A stretch of DNA of 64,000 nt, taken from Brevundimonas sp. UBA6550. GTDB taxonomy: Bacteria > Pseudomonadota > Alphaproteobacteria > Caulobacterales > Caulobacteraceae. Under the pieces are notes generated by a model. It was not told where the DNA came from. It ran no database searches and saw nothing but the letters and a program-made list of their open reading frames with translations. The stretch is from NCBI RefSeq assembly GCF_002434505.1, contig NZ_DJKE01000002.1:1-64000 (forward strand), in the 5' to 3' direction. Made by a program: the position numbers and the translations under genes. Below, in pieces: positions 35,733-43,706 of the stretch; position 1 is the first letter of the stretch, and the number at the start of each line of letters is the position of its first letter.

Positions 35733-36182
35733 ATGCGTCTTCTGTCCTGCACCGCCGCCGTCGCGGCCCTGGTCCTGAGCGGACCGACCCTGGCCGCCGC
35801 CCAGACGGCCACCGCCCCGGCCCCCGCCGCCCAGCCCGCCGCTCCCGCGCCTGCCGAAGCGGCCGAAAGCCCGGAAGCCGCCGCCTTCGAAGCCAAGGGC
35901 GAGGCTTTCGAAACCAGCATGGAAGCCATGGCGACGGAAATGCAGGCGGCCGCCGCCCAGGCCGACAAGGCCAAGGCCAAGACCGATCTGGACGCCCTGC
36001 AGGCCCGCTATCAGAGCCAGGCCGACACCTTCGCCGAGGAACTGCAGACCTATGCGGTCGCTCAGGGCGCCCCGGCCGATCAGATGGCCATGGCCGCCAC
36101 CCAGATCAGATCCATCCCCGCCATGGTCCGCGCCAAGGCGGAGGAAGCGGCCGCCGCGCCGGCGCCGGCCCAGCCGCAGTAA
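35733..36182 (+). CDS. Secreted Ala/Pro-rich helical protein
   Basis: This 149-residue protein has a signal peptide (cleavage after LAAAQ), a Pro/Ala linker, a helical core rich in Glu, Met and Gln (EAFETSMEAMATEMQAAAAQ) and a Pro/Ala tail. The core phrase GEAFETSMEAM echoes DAFEARMEEF in the next gene, so the two may be paralogs. Family not recognised; probably periplasmic. The ATG at 35733 gives a standard signal peptide. Confidence 0.72.
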   Translation: MRLLSCTAAVAALVLSGPTLAAAQTATAPAPAAQPAAPAPAEAAESPEAAAFEAKGEAFETSMEAMATEMQAAAAQADKAKAKTDLDALQARYQSQADTFAEELQTYAVAQGAPADQMAMAATQIRSIPAMVRAKAEEAAAAPAPAQPQ

Positions 36183-36262
36183 GGCCGCCTTACCGCGATT
36201 TCACTTGAGGCGGGGCCGCCGAGAGCGGAGTTTGCGCGGGTCATTTTTGGGGGAGCTGTCCC

Positions 36263-36856
36263 ATGATCCGTCTTCTCGGCCTCGGCGCCGCCCTGCCTCT
36301 GGTGCTGATCAGCCTCGCCTCGCCGGCCGCCGCCCGTGTTCAGGACACGCCGCCCACGGCGGCCGAAGCGCGGATGGAGGCCGCCTCCGACGCCTTCGAG
36401 GCGCGGATGGAGGAGTTCGGCAAACGCGCCGAGGCGCTTTCCGAGGACGCCAGCCTCAGCGAGGCGCAGCGGGGCAGCCGCATCGCAGCCCTGTGGAGCG
36501 AATACGCCCCGGACGTCGCCGCCTTCACCACCGAGACGGCCAAACACGCCGGCGAAATGGCGGCCGAGGCGCTCAAGAACATCGACGTCGACACCCTGGT
36601 CGCCGACGCCCTGAACGACCCGGAGGTCAAACAGGCGATCGAGGATGGCGCGCGCTACGGCTCGGTTGTCGGAACCGGCATCGCGCAGAACGGGACCTGG
36701 GCCAATCCCGACCCCGAACAGATGGTGACCTATGGGCTGATCGCCCAGTATGCGCTGGACCAGGCCGCCGACGCCGTCGGGTCCGAAGCCGTCGAAGCGC
36801 CCCAGGCGCCTGAACCACCTGCACCGCCCCAGGCGCCCCGCCGTCCGGGCGCCTGA
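36263..36856 (+). CDS. Secreted helical hypothetical protein
   Basis: This 197-residue protein has a signal peptide (about 1-24, cleavage after AAARV), an acidic helical region (about 35-130) and a Pro-rich tail (APQAPEPPAPPQAPRRPGA). GGGGGAG precedes the ATG. It is similar in layout and in one motif to the preceding gene, 80 bp away on the same strand. No domain is recognised. Confidence 0.72.
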   Translation: MIRLLGLGAALPLVLISLASPAAARVQDTPPTAAEARMEAASDAFEARMEEFGKRAEALSEDASLSEAQRGSRIAALWSEYAPDVAAFTTETAKHAGEMAAEALKNIDVDTLVADALNDPEVKQAIEDGARYGSVVGTGIAQNGTWANPDPEQMVTYGLIAQYALDQAADAVGSEAVEAPQAPEPPAPPQAPRRPGA

Positions 36857-36919
36857 TCCCCGACCGCACCTGATGCGCAAGGCTTGACCGCGCGCGGCGG
36901 ACCAGCGACATCGCGCCGC

Positions 36920-37552
36920 ATGTCCGCCCTGCCCGTCGATCCGCACCTGTATTCGACCTTCCTGGGCGTCATGGCGGTAATGGCCGTCACGCCTGGCCCG
37001 GCCAATCTGTTCGCGGTGGCGACCGGGGTGGAGAAGGGGCGCGCCTCGGCCCTGGTCGGGGTGCTGGGCATGAATGCGGCGACCCTGGTCTGGTTCGGCG
37101 CGGCGGCGCTGGGCCTTGGCGCCCTGGTCAAGGCCTTTCCCGCCGCCTTCAAGGTCGTCGCCGTGCTCGGCGCCCTCTATGTCGCCTGGCTGGGGATCAA
37201 GGCGTTGCGCGGCGCCTTCGCCACCGCCGCCCAGCCCGATCATGTCGTGGTTCGCCGGGGACGCAGCGCCCTGGTCGACGGTTTCGCGGTCCAGATCGCC
37301 AACCCCAAGGCCATCCTGTTCTTCACCGCCGTCCTGCCGCCCTTCGTGGACGTCAGCCGGCCGGTCGCGCCGCAGATGGCCCTGTTCGCCGTCGCGGCCA
37401 TCGGCATTGATATGATGTCGATGAGCGCCTACGCCCTGTCCGGCGCGGCCCTGTCGCAGCGGATGCAGCAGCCCCGCTTTCGCAAGGGGTTCGGCGTCTT
37501 CGTCGGCGTGCTGCTGATGACGGCGGCGGTGCTGATCGTCGCAAGGCTCTAG
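36920..37552 (+). CDS. LysE/RhtB-family amino-acid exporter
   Basis: This 210-residue inner-membrane protein has about six helices and the family's N-terminal motif VMAVTPGPANLFAVATGVEK. Then come LGALYVAWLGIKALRG and FAVQIANPKAILFFTAVLPP with the conserved N-P-K. Such proteins export amino acids or homoserine lactones; the substrate is not readable. The ATG at 36920 is chosen over 36884 because it directly precedes the first helix. Confidence 0.9.
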   Translation: MSALPVDPHLYSTFLGVMAVMAVTPGPANLFAVATGVEKGRASALVGVLGMNAATLVWFGAAALGLGALVKAFPAAFKVVAVLGALYVAWLGIKALRGAFATAAQPDHVVVRRGRSALVDGFAVQIANPKAILFFTAVLPPFVDVSRPVAPQMALFAVAAIGIDMMSMSAYALSGAALSQRMQQPRFRKGFGVFVGVLLMTAAVLIVARL

Positions 37553-37651
37553 AAATGGCGACGCTACGGCCTAGATTGGATGGGAACGCCGCCGTTCATG
37601 CTCCGTTCAGCCGTCAGCGCGCCCGAATGGGCGATCAAGGAGTTTGATTTC

Positions 37652-38221
37652 ATGAAAGCCCTACCTTTGAAGACCCTGGCGATGACGGTGGCTGCGGGGC
37701 TGGCCCTCGCCGCCTGCGCCACCGCCACCCCGTATCAGCCCGCCGGGCTGAACGGCCAGCGCGGCGGCTATGCCGAACAGCGGCTGGAGAACAACCGCTT
37801 CCGCGTCAGCTTCTCCGGCAATTCCGTCACCTCGCGCGATCAGGTCGAGATGGGCCTGCTGCTGCGCTCGGCGGAGCTGACGGCCGAAAGCGGCTATGAC
37901 TGGTTCGCCACCGTCAACCGCGCCACCGACCGCGACACCCGCTTCGTCGGCACGCCCGATCCCTTCTACTCGCGCTACAACAGCTTCTATGGTCCCTATT
38001 GGGGTCCGTCGTGGCGCTACTATCGCGGCGGCTTCTGGAGCCCGTGGGACCGTTGGGGCTGGGGCGCCAGCGACTTCGACGTGCGCCAGGTGGATCGCTT
38101 CGAGGCCAACGCCGAGATCGTCATGGGCCGGGGCGCCAAGCCCGCCAACGACCCCAACGCCTTCGACGCGCGCGAGGTGATCCAGAACCTGGGTCCGCAG
38201 GTCACGCGGCCGACTTCGTAA
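37652..38221 (+). CDS. CC0125/CC1285-type lipoprotein
   Basis: This 189-residue lipoprotein has a signal sequence ending GLALAAC (lipid Cys 22). Typical phrases are YQPAGLNGQRGGYAEQRLEN, RFRVSFSGNSVTSRDQVEMG and LLRSAELTAESGYDWFATVN, followed by a Tyr/Trp/Gly-rich segment. The set matches a small family known from Caulobacter and relatives, whose role is unknown. AAGGAG precedes the ATG at 37652. A terminator follows the stop. Confidence 0.85.
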   Translation: MKALPLKTLAMTVAAGLALAACATATPYQPAGLNGQRGGYAEQRLENNRFRVSFSGNSVTSRDQVEMGLLLRSAELTAESGYDWFATVNRATDRDTRFVGTPDPFYSRYNSFYGPYWGPSWRYYRGGFWSPWDRWGWGASDFDVRQVDRFEANAEIVMGRGAKPANDPNAFDAREVIQNLGPQVTRPTS

Positions 38222-38247
38222 GCCACGGCTTTCGCGGCCGTATGCTC

Positions 38248-38277
38248 AAGCCCTCTCCCCGCCGGGAGAGGGCTTTT
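38248..38277 (+). terminator. Rho-independent terminator between convergent genes
   Basis: The stem AAGCCCTCTCCC/GGGAGAGGGCTT with a CGCC loop is followed by TTTT on the plus strand. It ends the lipoprotein transcript and lies 2 bp from the stop of the opposing gene. Confidence 0.85.
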
Positions 38278-38279
38278 GT

Positions 38280-39047
38280 CTATCCGACGCGCGGCGACTT
38301 CAGCCGGCGCTTGTTGGAGTGGGTGGCCGGCGCGGCGCCCAGGTTCTCCGGCACCTCGCCCTTGAAGTAATACCGCTGCCACGCCTCCTTGGCCGCGTCG
38401 GGATCGCCGCCGGCCAGACGCTGGTTGAAGTCGGTGCGGGCGCGGTTCCAGGCCTCGAACTGGCCCTTCATCACCGGATTGGATTCCAGCGTGCGGATGA
38501 TCGGCTGGAACTGTTCGACCTTCTTGTGTTCGATCAGATTGATGAAGCAGAAGGGCTCGCCCTTCTCGAAGGTGATCCGTCCGGGCCGGGTGAATATCCA
38601 GTTCATCGTGAAGGGGAAGGGCAGCCAGTCCGTCTCGATCAGTCCGACCAGCGGCTGAATCCCGTCCTTCACGTGGTTGGGCGATCCCGAACACATCATT
38701 CCCCAGCCCGGCGGCGTGCGGAACAGATACTGGGGATGCATGGTCATGACCCCGCGCGAGAAGTGCGAGGTGACGAAATGGTCCAGGTCGTGCTGGGGCC
38801 GGTCCGGCGTTATGACGATGTCTTCCTGGCGCGGACCGCCGTTCCACTCGGCCGAGAAGCCGAACGGACACAGGATCTCCCACCCCGTGGTGTTGGCCAT
38901 GTTCAGCGGCAGGCAGCGATAGGGGTGGCGGCTGATGAAGGCGTCCATCCAGTTGCGCGACTGGCGGCCGGGCACCAGGTCCGGCGGCCGGGCCGTCATC
39001 GGATAGCATTCCAGTTCCAGCGGGCGTGTCTTGACGGTATCGACCAT
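38280..39047 (-). CDS. DUF6065-family protein
   Basis: This cytosolic protein of 255 residues, rich in Trp, Phe and Pro, contains NWMDAFISRHPYRCLPLNMA, TGWEILCPFGFSAEWNGG and FRTPPGWGMMCSGSPNHVKD, all characteristic of DUF6065. No catalytic residues are assigned for the family. An ATG two codons upstream (39053) is possible, but AGGAA is better spaced for the ATG at 39047. No functional context: it is divergent from a prolyl-tRNA editing gene. Confidence 0.8.
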   Translation of the reverse strand: MVDTVKTRPLELECYPMTARPPDLVPGRQSRNWMDAFISRHPYRCLPLNMANTTGWEILCPFGFSAEWNGGPRQEDIVITPDRPQHDLDHFVTSHFSRGVMTMHPQYLFRTPPGWGMMCSGSPNHVKDGIQPLVGLIETDWLPFPFTMNWIFTRPGRITFEKGEPFCFINLIEHKKVEQFQPIIRTLESNPVMKGQFEAWNRARTDFNQRLAGGDPDAAKEAWQRYYFKGEVPENLGAAPATHSNKRRLKSPRVG

Positions 39048-39084
39048 GAACATTTCCTAACGCCCGAAATCCAATGGCTCAACC

Positions 39085-39618
39085 ATGACCGACGCACCCG
39101 CGCCCACCCCGGCTTTCGACCGCGACCGACTGACCGCCTGGCTGGCCGACAACGGCGTGGACCATGTGACCCACGACCACCCGGCCGTCTTCCGCGTCGA
39201 GGAAGGGCTGGACCTCAAGGCCGACCTGCCCGGCGCCCACACCAAGAACCTGTTCCTGAAGGATCACAAGGGCCGGCTGTGGTTGATCTCGGCGCGCCAG
39301 GACACGGTGATCGACCTGAAGCGCGCGGCGGGCGTCATGGGGTCGGGACGGCTGTCGTTCGGAAACGAGACCCTGCTGTGGGAAACGCTGGGCGTCCGCC
39401 CCGGTTCTGTCACGGCGCTGGGTCTGATCAACGACACGGACCGCCGCGTGACCTTGGTCCTGGACCGCCGCCTGTGGGACGCCGACATCGTCAACGTCCA
39501 CCCCCTGACCAATACGGCGACCACCGCCCTGGATCAGTCGGCCTTTCGGCGAGTGCTGGCGCTGCTGGGGCGGGAGCCGATCGTGGTGGATTTTGAGGCT
39601 CTGACCTTAGGCGTCTAG
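39085..39618 (+). CDS. Prolyl-tRNA editing protein (YbaK/ProX domain)
   Basis: This 177-residue free-standing deacylase removes wrongly attached amino acids from tRNA-Pro. Motifs are [40 protein letters not shown] (with the conserved Lys-Asn), [20 protein letters not shown] and [14 protein letters not shown]. The pattern fits the PrdX/ProXp-ala subgroup, which edits Ala-tRNA-Pro, rather than YbaK proper. Its stop codon shares the bases CTAG with the stop of the opposing gene. Confidence 0.9.
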   Translation: MTDAPAPTPAFDRDRLTAWLADNGVDHVTHDHPAVFRVEEGLDLKADLPGAHTKNLFLKDHKGRLWLISARQDTVIDLKRAAGVMGSGRLSFGNETLLWETLGVRPGSVTALGLINDTDRRVTLVLDRRLWDADIVNVHPLTNTATTALDQSAFRRVLALLGREPIVVDFEALTLGV

Positions 39619-40358
39619 CGCTGCCTTTGCGCCGTCGTAACCGCCTGGCCGCCATCGAAGATCGTCACCTGGTCGCCGTCGAAGGCGAATTGCAAATCCC
39701 GGTCGGTCGCGGCGAAGCGTGCATCGCTGATCGGAAAGAGGGCCAGTGACAGATTGCCGGACTGCATCCGCAAGCCCTGTCCCTCGACTGACAGGGTCAC
39801 GTCGCCGAAGTCCGGCGAGCGATACCGACCCGCGAATGACGGCAGTCTCGCTGCGTCGAACGCCGCATCGACGGGCGGCGGAGCATAGGGCGGCGGGCCG
39901 TGGTCGTAGCTGACCACGCGGGCCATCCGCCATCGCCCGTCCTCACGACGCCAGACATCGGCGAAGCGGGCGCGGGCGCTGACATGTTCGGCCTTGCCGT
40001 CCTGCCGGACGTAGAACTGATGGTCGCCGACGAGGAAGATGTTTTGGTCCGCCAGCGGGAAGGCCTGAACCGTGCCCTCGACGACCTGGCGGCGCAGATG
40101 CTGGCCCGGCGTCCCGCATGGCCCGCTCATCAGCGAGGCGACGATGGCGTCGCGCCCGCGCGTCAGGCCCGTGATGTCGTGATAGAATTCCGCGTCCTCG
40201 GTAAAGGCGTCAGCCATCCTACCACGGTCGCAGACATTATAGGCGGCCCAAAAGGCCTCGTCCGCCCGTTCCACCTCGACGGCGGGCGTCGGGGCAGGAT
40301 CGGAACCCGTCGCCCCGCCTGCCAGGGATGCAGCAAGGATCGCCGCGATGATGATCAT
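39615..40358 (-). CDS. Secreted NTF2/DUF4440-like protein
   Basis: This 247-residue protein has a short signal peptide (about 1-18). The SnoaL/DUF4440-like domain (about 30-150) has [40 protein letters not shown] and [22 protein letters not shown]-terminal part of about 80 residues ([20 protein letters not shown]) resembles a small beta domain. The family is mostly non-catalytic or of unknown activity. Its stop overlaps that of the ProX-type gene. Confidence 0.82.
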   Translation of the reverse strand: MIIIAAILAASLAGGATGSDPAPTPAVEVERADEAFWAAYNVCDRGRMADAFTEDAEFYHDITGLTRGRDAIVASLMSGPCGTPGQHLRRQVVEGTVQAFPLADQNIFLVGDHQFYVRQDGKAEHVSARARFADVWRREDGRWRMARVVSYDHGPPPYAPPPVDAAFDAARLPSFAGRYRSPDFGDVTLSVEGQGLRMQSGNLSLALFPISDARFAATDRDLQFAFDGDQVTIFDGGQAVTTAQRQR

Positions 40359-40518
40359 GTCTTCTCACTCGAAACTCAGGCTCGAAGGACAGGAGGCGTT
40401 GAGCGACCCGAATGGATGCAGCGCCGCCCATTATTCTCGCGACGGCCTTGAACGCTTGAACCTCACGACCGAAGCCCAATCTCGCAAACGAGGGGGAGAA
40501 GTGGGGGCAGCGAAGGGT

Positions 40519-40566
40519 GATTTCAGACGAATTAGACGGTGTTTTTCACGACCACCGTCTGAAATC
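40519..40566 (+). promoter_or_regulatory. Overlapping alternative hairpins upstream of cnoX
   Basis: GATTTCAGACG (40519-40529) pairs perfectly with CGTCTGAAATC (40556-40566). AGACGGTG (40534-40541) pairs perfectly with CACCGTCT (40553-40560). Both stems use bases 40556-40560, so only one can form at a time. It lies about 90 bp upstream of the cnoX start, inside the 296-bp intergenic region 40359-40654, in which I see no gene. Confidence 0.35.
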
Positions 40567-40654
40567 CCGGCGCGACCTTTTCGCGGCTTGATGCCGACGC
40601 ATCCCGACGCCATCTGAACCGTTGACACTGACCGATCTCTGCGCGGACCTCGCC

Positions 40655-41560
40655 ATGACCCTGCTCGACCCGACCCTGACCCCCGACGCCGCCGGCGACC
40701 TGATCAAGGAAGGCGCGGACGCCTCCTTCATGACCGACGTGATCGAGGCGTCCAAGCATCAGCCGGTCATCGTCGACTTCTGGGCCACTTGGTGCGGGCC
40801 GTGCCGGACGCTGGGCCCCGCGCTGGAGAAGGCCGTGCGCGCCGCCAAGGGGGCGGTGAAGATGGTCAAGATCGATGTGGACGCCAACCCGGCCTATGCG
40901 GGCCAACTTAGGGTGCAGTCGATCCCGACGGTCTACGCCTTCGTCGACGGCCAGCCGGTCGATGGCTTCCAGGGCGCCATCCCCGACAGCCAGATCAAGG
41001 CCTTCATCGACAAGCTGACCGGCGGTCAGGGCGGATCGACCGAGACGGCGCAACTGCTGGAACTGGGCGAGGAATCGCTGGGCCTGAACGACTTCGGCGG
41101 CGCGGCCCAGGCCTTCGCCCATGTCCTGTCCATCGAGCCCGAGAACGAAAAGGCCATCGCCGGCATGGCGCGGGTCTATCTGGCCGGCGGCGACCCCGAA
41201 CAGGCGGCCCAGACCATCGCCATGGCGCCGCAGGACTCAAAGGAGCCGACGGTCCAGAGCGTGCGCGCCCAGCTGGCCCTGGCGGCCAAGGCCCCGTCCG
41301 GCGCCGCCGCCGAACTGGAGACCAGGGTCGCCGCCGATCCGAACGACCACCAGGCCCGCTTCGACCTGGCCGAGGCCCAGAGCGCGGCCGGCGATTTCAA
41401 GGGCGCCGTCGACAACCTGCTGCACATCGTCAAGGCCGACCGCGAGTGGAACGACCAGGCGGCGCGCAAACAGTTGCTGGTCATCTTCGAGGCGGCGGGC
41501 CTGACTTCCGACGTGGCCAAGGACGGGCGACGCCGACTGTCGTCCATCCTGTTTTCGTAA
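40655..41560 (+). CDS. cnoX: Chaperedoxin CnoX/YbbN (thioredoxin domain plus TPR)
   Basis: This 301-residue cytosolic protein has a thioredoxin domain (about 20-125, VIVDFWATWCGPCRTLGPAL with C47-x-x-C50 and cis-Pro in SIPTVYAF). A helical TPR-like part follows (about 130-301, AAQAFAHVLSIEPENEKAIA, ARFDLAEAQSAAGDFKGAVD). E. coli CnoX lacks one active-site Cys, but here both are present, so redox activity is expected alongside holdase activity for GroEL or DnaK clients. The ATG at 40655 is chosen because the thioredoxin domain then begins at its usual distance. It heads a run with a LON-domain gene 16 bp behind. Confidence 0.9.
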   Translation: MTLLDPTLTPDAAGDLIKEGADASFMTDVIEASKHQPVIVDFWATWCGPCRTLGPALEKAVRAAKGAVKMVKIDVDANPAYAGQLRVQSIPTVYAFVDGQPVDGFQGAIPDSQIKAFIDKLTGGQGGSTETAQLLELGEESLGLNDFGGAAQAFAHVLSIEPENEKAIAGMARVYLAGGDPEQAAQTIAMAPQDSKEPTVQSVRAQLALAAKAPSGAAAELETRVAADPNDHQARFDLAEAQSAAGDFKGAVDNLLHIVKADREWNDQAARKQLLVIFEAAGLTSDVAKDGRRRLSSILFS

Positions 41561-41576
41561 GCGCATCGAGGGCTTC

Positions 41577-42233
41577 ATGCCGCAGGGCTATGTCAGGGCG
41601 CTCGATCTGCCGCAGGTGATCCCGGTCTTTCCGCTGGGCGGGACCATCCTGCTGCCGCGCGGCCAGCTGCCGCTGAACATTTTCGAGCCGCGCTATCTGA
41701 ACATGGTGGACGACGCCATGGCGGGGGATCGGATGATCGGCCTGATCCAGCCCAACGGGGGCACGGCGGCCCATCCCACCCTGTCGTCGGTCGGCTGCGC
41801 GGGGCGGATCACCAGCTTTGCGGAAACGTCCGACGGTCGGTATCTGATCACCGTGACGGGGGTGTCGCGGTTCCGCATCGCCGCCGAACTGCCGTCCAAG
41901 GCCCCCTATCGCCAGGTGCGCGCGGCGTTCGACGCCTATGAGGGCGACCTGACGTCGCCGGCGGACGAGCCCGATTTCGACCGCCACGCCTTCCTGGACG
42001 CCCTGCGCGCCTATATGGCCCACCGCCTGCTCGACATCGACTGGGAGACGGCCGAGACCGCGCCGATGGAGGCCCTGGTCAACAGTCTGTCGATGGCCCT
42101 GCCGTTCGAACCGGCCGAGAAACAGGCATTGTTGGAGGCCATGGGCCTGATGCCACGCGCCGAGGCCCTGACCGCGCTCCTGCGCATCGACGCCGCCGAT
42201 GGCGGTGACGACGCCGCGCCGTCCATGCAGTAG
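41577..42233 (+). CDS. LON substrate-binding-domain protein
   Basis: This 218-residue stand-alone LON N-terminal domain lacks the ATPase and peptidase parts. Motifs are IPVFPLGGTILLPRGQLPLN, IFEPRYLNMVDDAM and GCAGRITSFAETSDGRYLIT with VTGVSRFRI. These proteins are thought to bind substrates or act like cereblon adaptors in bacteria; no partner is known. It is 16 bp after cnoX and 63 bp before a Trm112 gene, probably one transcription unit. Confidence 0.92.
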   Translation: MPQGYVRALDLPQVIPVFPLGGTILLPRGQLPLNIFEPRYLNMVDDAMAGDRMIGLIQPNGGTAAHPTLSSVGCAGRITSFAETSDGRYLITVTGVSRFRIAAELPSKAPYRQVRAAFDAYEGDLTSPADEPDFDRHAFLDALRAYMAHRLLDIDWETAETAPMEALVNSLSMALPFEPAEKQALLEAMGLMPRAEALTALLRIDAADGGDDAAPSMQ

Positions 42234-42296
42234 CGCGATGCGACAAGGCCCCCTACAACGGCCTCAAACAGCGCTAAGCGCGTTAGGCCCAGAAAA

Positions 42297-42491
42297 ATGA
42301 GTGACGCCTTCAACACCCCTGTTTCGGTCGATCCGCGCCTGCTCGAAGTGCTGGTCTGCCCGGTCACGCGCGGCAGGCTGACCTACGACCGCGACGCCAA
42401 CGAGCTGGTCTCGGCGGGCGCCAAACTGGCCTATCCGATCCGCGAGGGCGTGCCGATCATGCTGGCCGAGGAAGCCCGCCAACTGGACTGA
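42297..42491 (+). CDS. Trm112-family protein
   Basis: This 64-residue protein has [20 protein letters not shown] and [20 protein letters not shown], the typical short zinc-ribbon-like Trm112 fold. In bacteria these proteins often activate methyltransferases, but only one Cys of the zinc set remains here, so metal binding may be lost. It follows the LON-domain gene. A large palindromic repeat follows it. Confidence 0.88.
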   Translation: MSDAFNTPVSVDPRLLEVLVCPVTRGRLTYDRDANELVSAGAKLAYPIREGVPIMLAEEARQLD

Positions 42492-42501
42492 TTTCCATAT
42501 T

Positions 42502-42629
42502 CCGCTCATCCCCGCGAAAGCGGGGACCCAGCGCTTTGGGCGATAAGGCGTTTCCGATGGATGCGCTTGGCCGATCCAACGCACCGCCGAGCGAAAGAAC
42601 TGGGTCCCCGCTTTCGCGGGGATGAGCGG
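42502..42629. repeat. 128-bp palindromic element with 30-bp perfect arms
   Basis: The arms 42502-42531 and 42600-42629 are perfect inverted repeats of 30 bp, each holding its own hairpin (CCCCGCGAAAGCGGGG). The spacer of 68 bp is non-coding. It fills most of the 205-bp gap between trm112 and gshB. It shares GGGACCCAGCG with the element at 22211-22398. Repeats built on CCCGCGAAAGCGGG are frequent in alphaproteobacterial intergenic DNA. Confidence 0.85.
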
Positions 42630-42697
42630 ATGGGGTTGAAGCAGAGCTTCGCCACTCCAATTCCCTAGCGCCCGCCAACGTAGAGAAAGCCTCGTCG

Positions 42698-43651
42698 ATG
42701 CTGAAAATCGCCATCCAGATGGACCCGATCGAGGCCGTCGACATCGCCGCCGACACCACCTTCCTGATGGCCGAGACGGCCCAGGCGCGGGGCCACAGAC
42801 AGTGGGTCTACGACTTCCGCACCCTGGCGCTGGAGGAGGGGCGTCTCTACTGCCGCGCCCGCCCGATCACCGTGCGGCGCGAGGCCGGCAACCACGTCAG
42901 TTTCGGCGACTGGGAGACGCTGGACCTGGCCGAGGACATCGACGTCATCCTGATGCGTCAGGACCCGCCGTTCGACATGGCCTATGTCACGGCCACCTAT
43001 CTTTTGGAGACGGTCCACCCCAGGACCCTGGTGGTCAACGATCCGGCCGAGGTGCGTTCGGCGCCCGAGAAGCTGATGGTCACCGCCTTCCCCGGCCTGC
43101 AGCCGCCGACCCTGATCTCGGCCGATCCCGTCGCCCTGACCGCCTTCCACAAGAAGCATGGCGAGGTGGTGCTGAAGCCGTTGCACGGCAATGGCGGCTC
43201 GGGCGTGGTCAAGCTGCGCGCCGACGACCCGAACCTGGACGCGCTGATCGAGATTCACGCGGCGGGCAGCCGCGACCCCCTGGTGATCCAGAAATTCATT
43301 CCCGCCGTGACCAAGGGCGACAAGCGCATCATCCTGATCGACGGAGAGCCGGTCGGCGCCATCAACCGCGTTCCGGCGGCGGGCGCGGTGCGCTCCAACC
43401 TGCACGTCGGCGGCACGGCCATGCCGGTCGAGCTGACCCCGCGCGACCTGGAAATCTGCGCCGCCATCGGCCCGACGCTGAAGGAACGCGGCCTGATCTT
43501 CGTCGGCATCGATGTGATCGGCGACTATCTGACCGAGATCAACGTCACCTCGCCCACCGGCGCCCAGCAGTTGAAGACCTTCACCGGCATCGACGCCACG
43601 GCCCTGATGTGGGACGTGATCGAAAAGAAGCGCGCCGCACAGGTTGCGTGA
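42698..43651 (+). CDS. gshB: Glutathione synthase
   Basis: This 317-residue ATP-grasp enzyme adds glycine to gamma-glutamylcysteine, the last step of glutathione synthesis. [20 protein letters not shown] begins the N-domain. [37 protein letters not shown] (ATP-binding loop) and [20 protein letters not shown] (metal-binding Glu and Asn) follow. Length and motifs match the family. gshA is not in the window. Confidence 0.97.
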   Translation: MLKIAIQMDPIEAVDIAADTTFLMAETAQARGHRQWVYDFRTLALEEGRLYCRARPITVRREAGNHVSFGDWETLDLAEDIDVILMRQDPPFDMAYVTATYLLETVHPRTLVVNDPAEVRSAPEKLMVTAFPGLQPPTLISADPVALTAFHKKHGEVVLKPLHGNGGSGVVKLRADDPNLDALIEIHAAGSRDPLVIQKFIPAVTKGDKRIILIDGEPVGAINRVPAAGAVRSNLHVGGTAMPVELTPRDLEICAAIGPTLKERGLIFVGIDVIGDYLTEINVTSPTGAQQLKTFTGIDATALMWDVIEKKRAAQVA

Positions 43652-43706
43652 CCGCCACTTGAATTAGATTTCGGTTCATGGTTCGTTCTGCCGCTGGAGC
43701 GGGAGA

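Noticed and set aside
42502..42629. CRISPR-like repeat-spacer unit
   Set aside because: Only two arms, inverted relative to each other, one spacer and no cas genes; it is a palindromic intergenic element.
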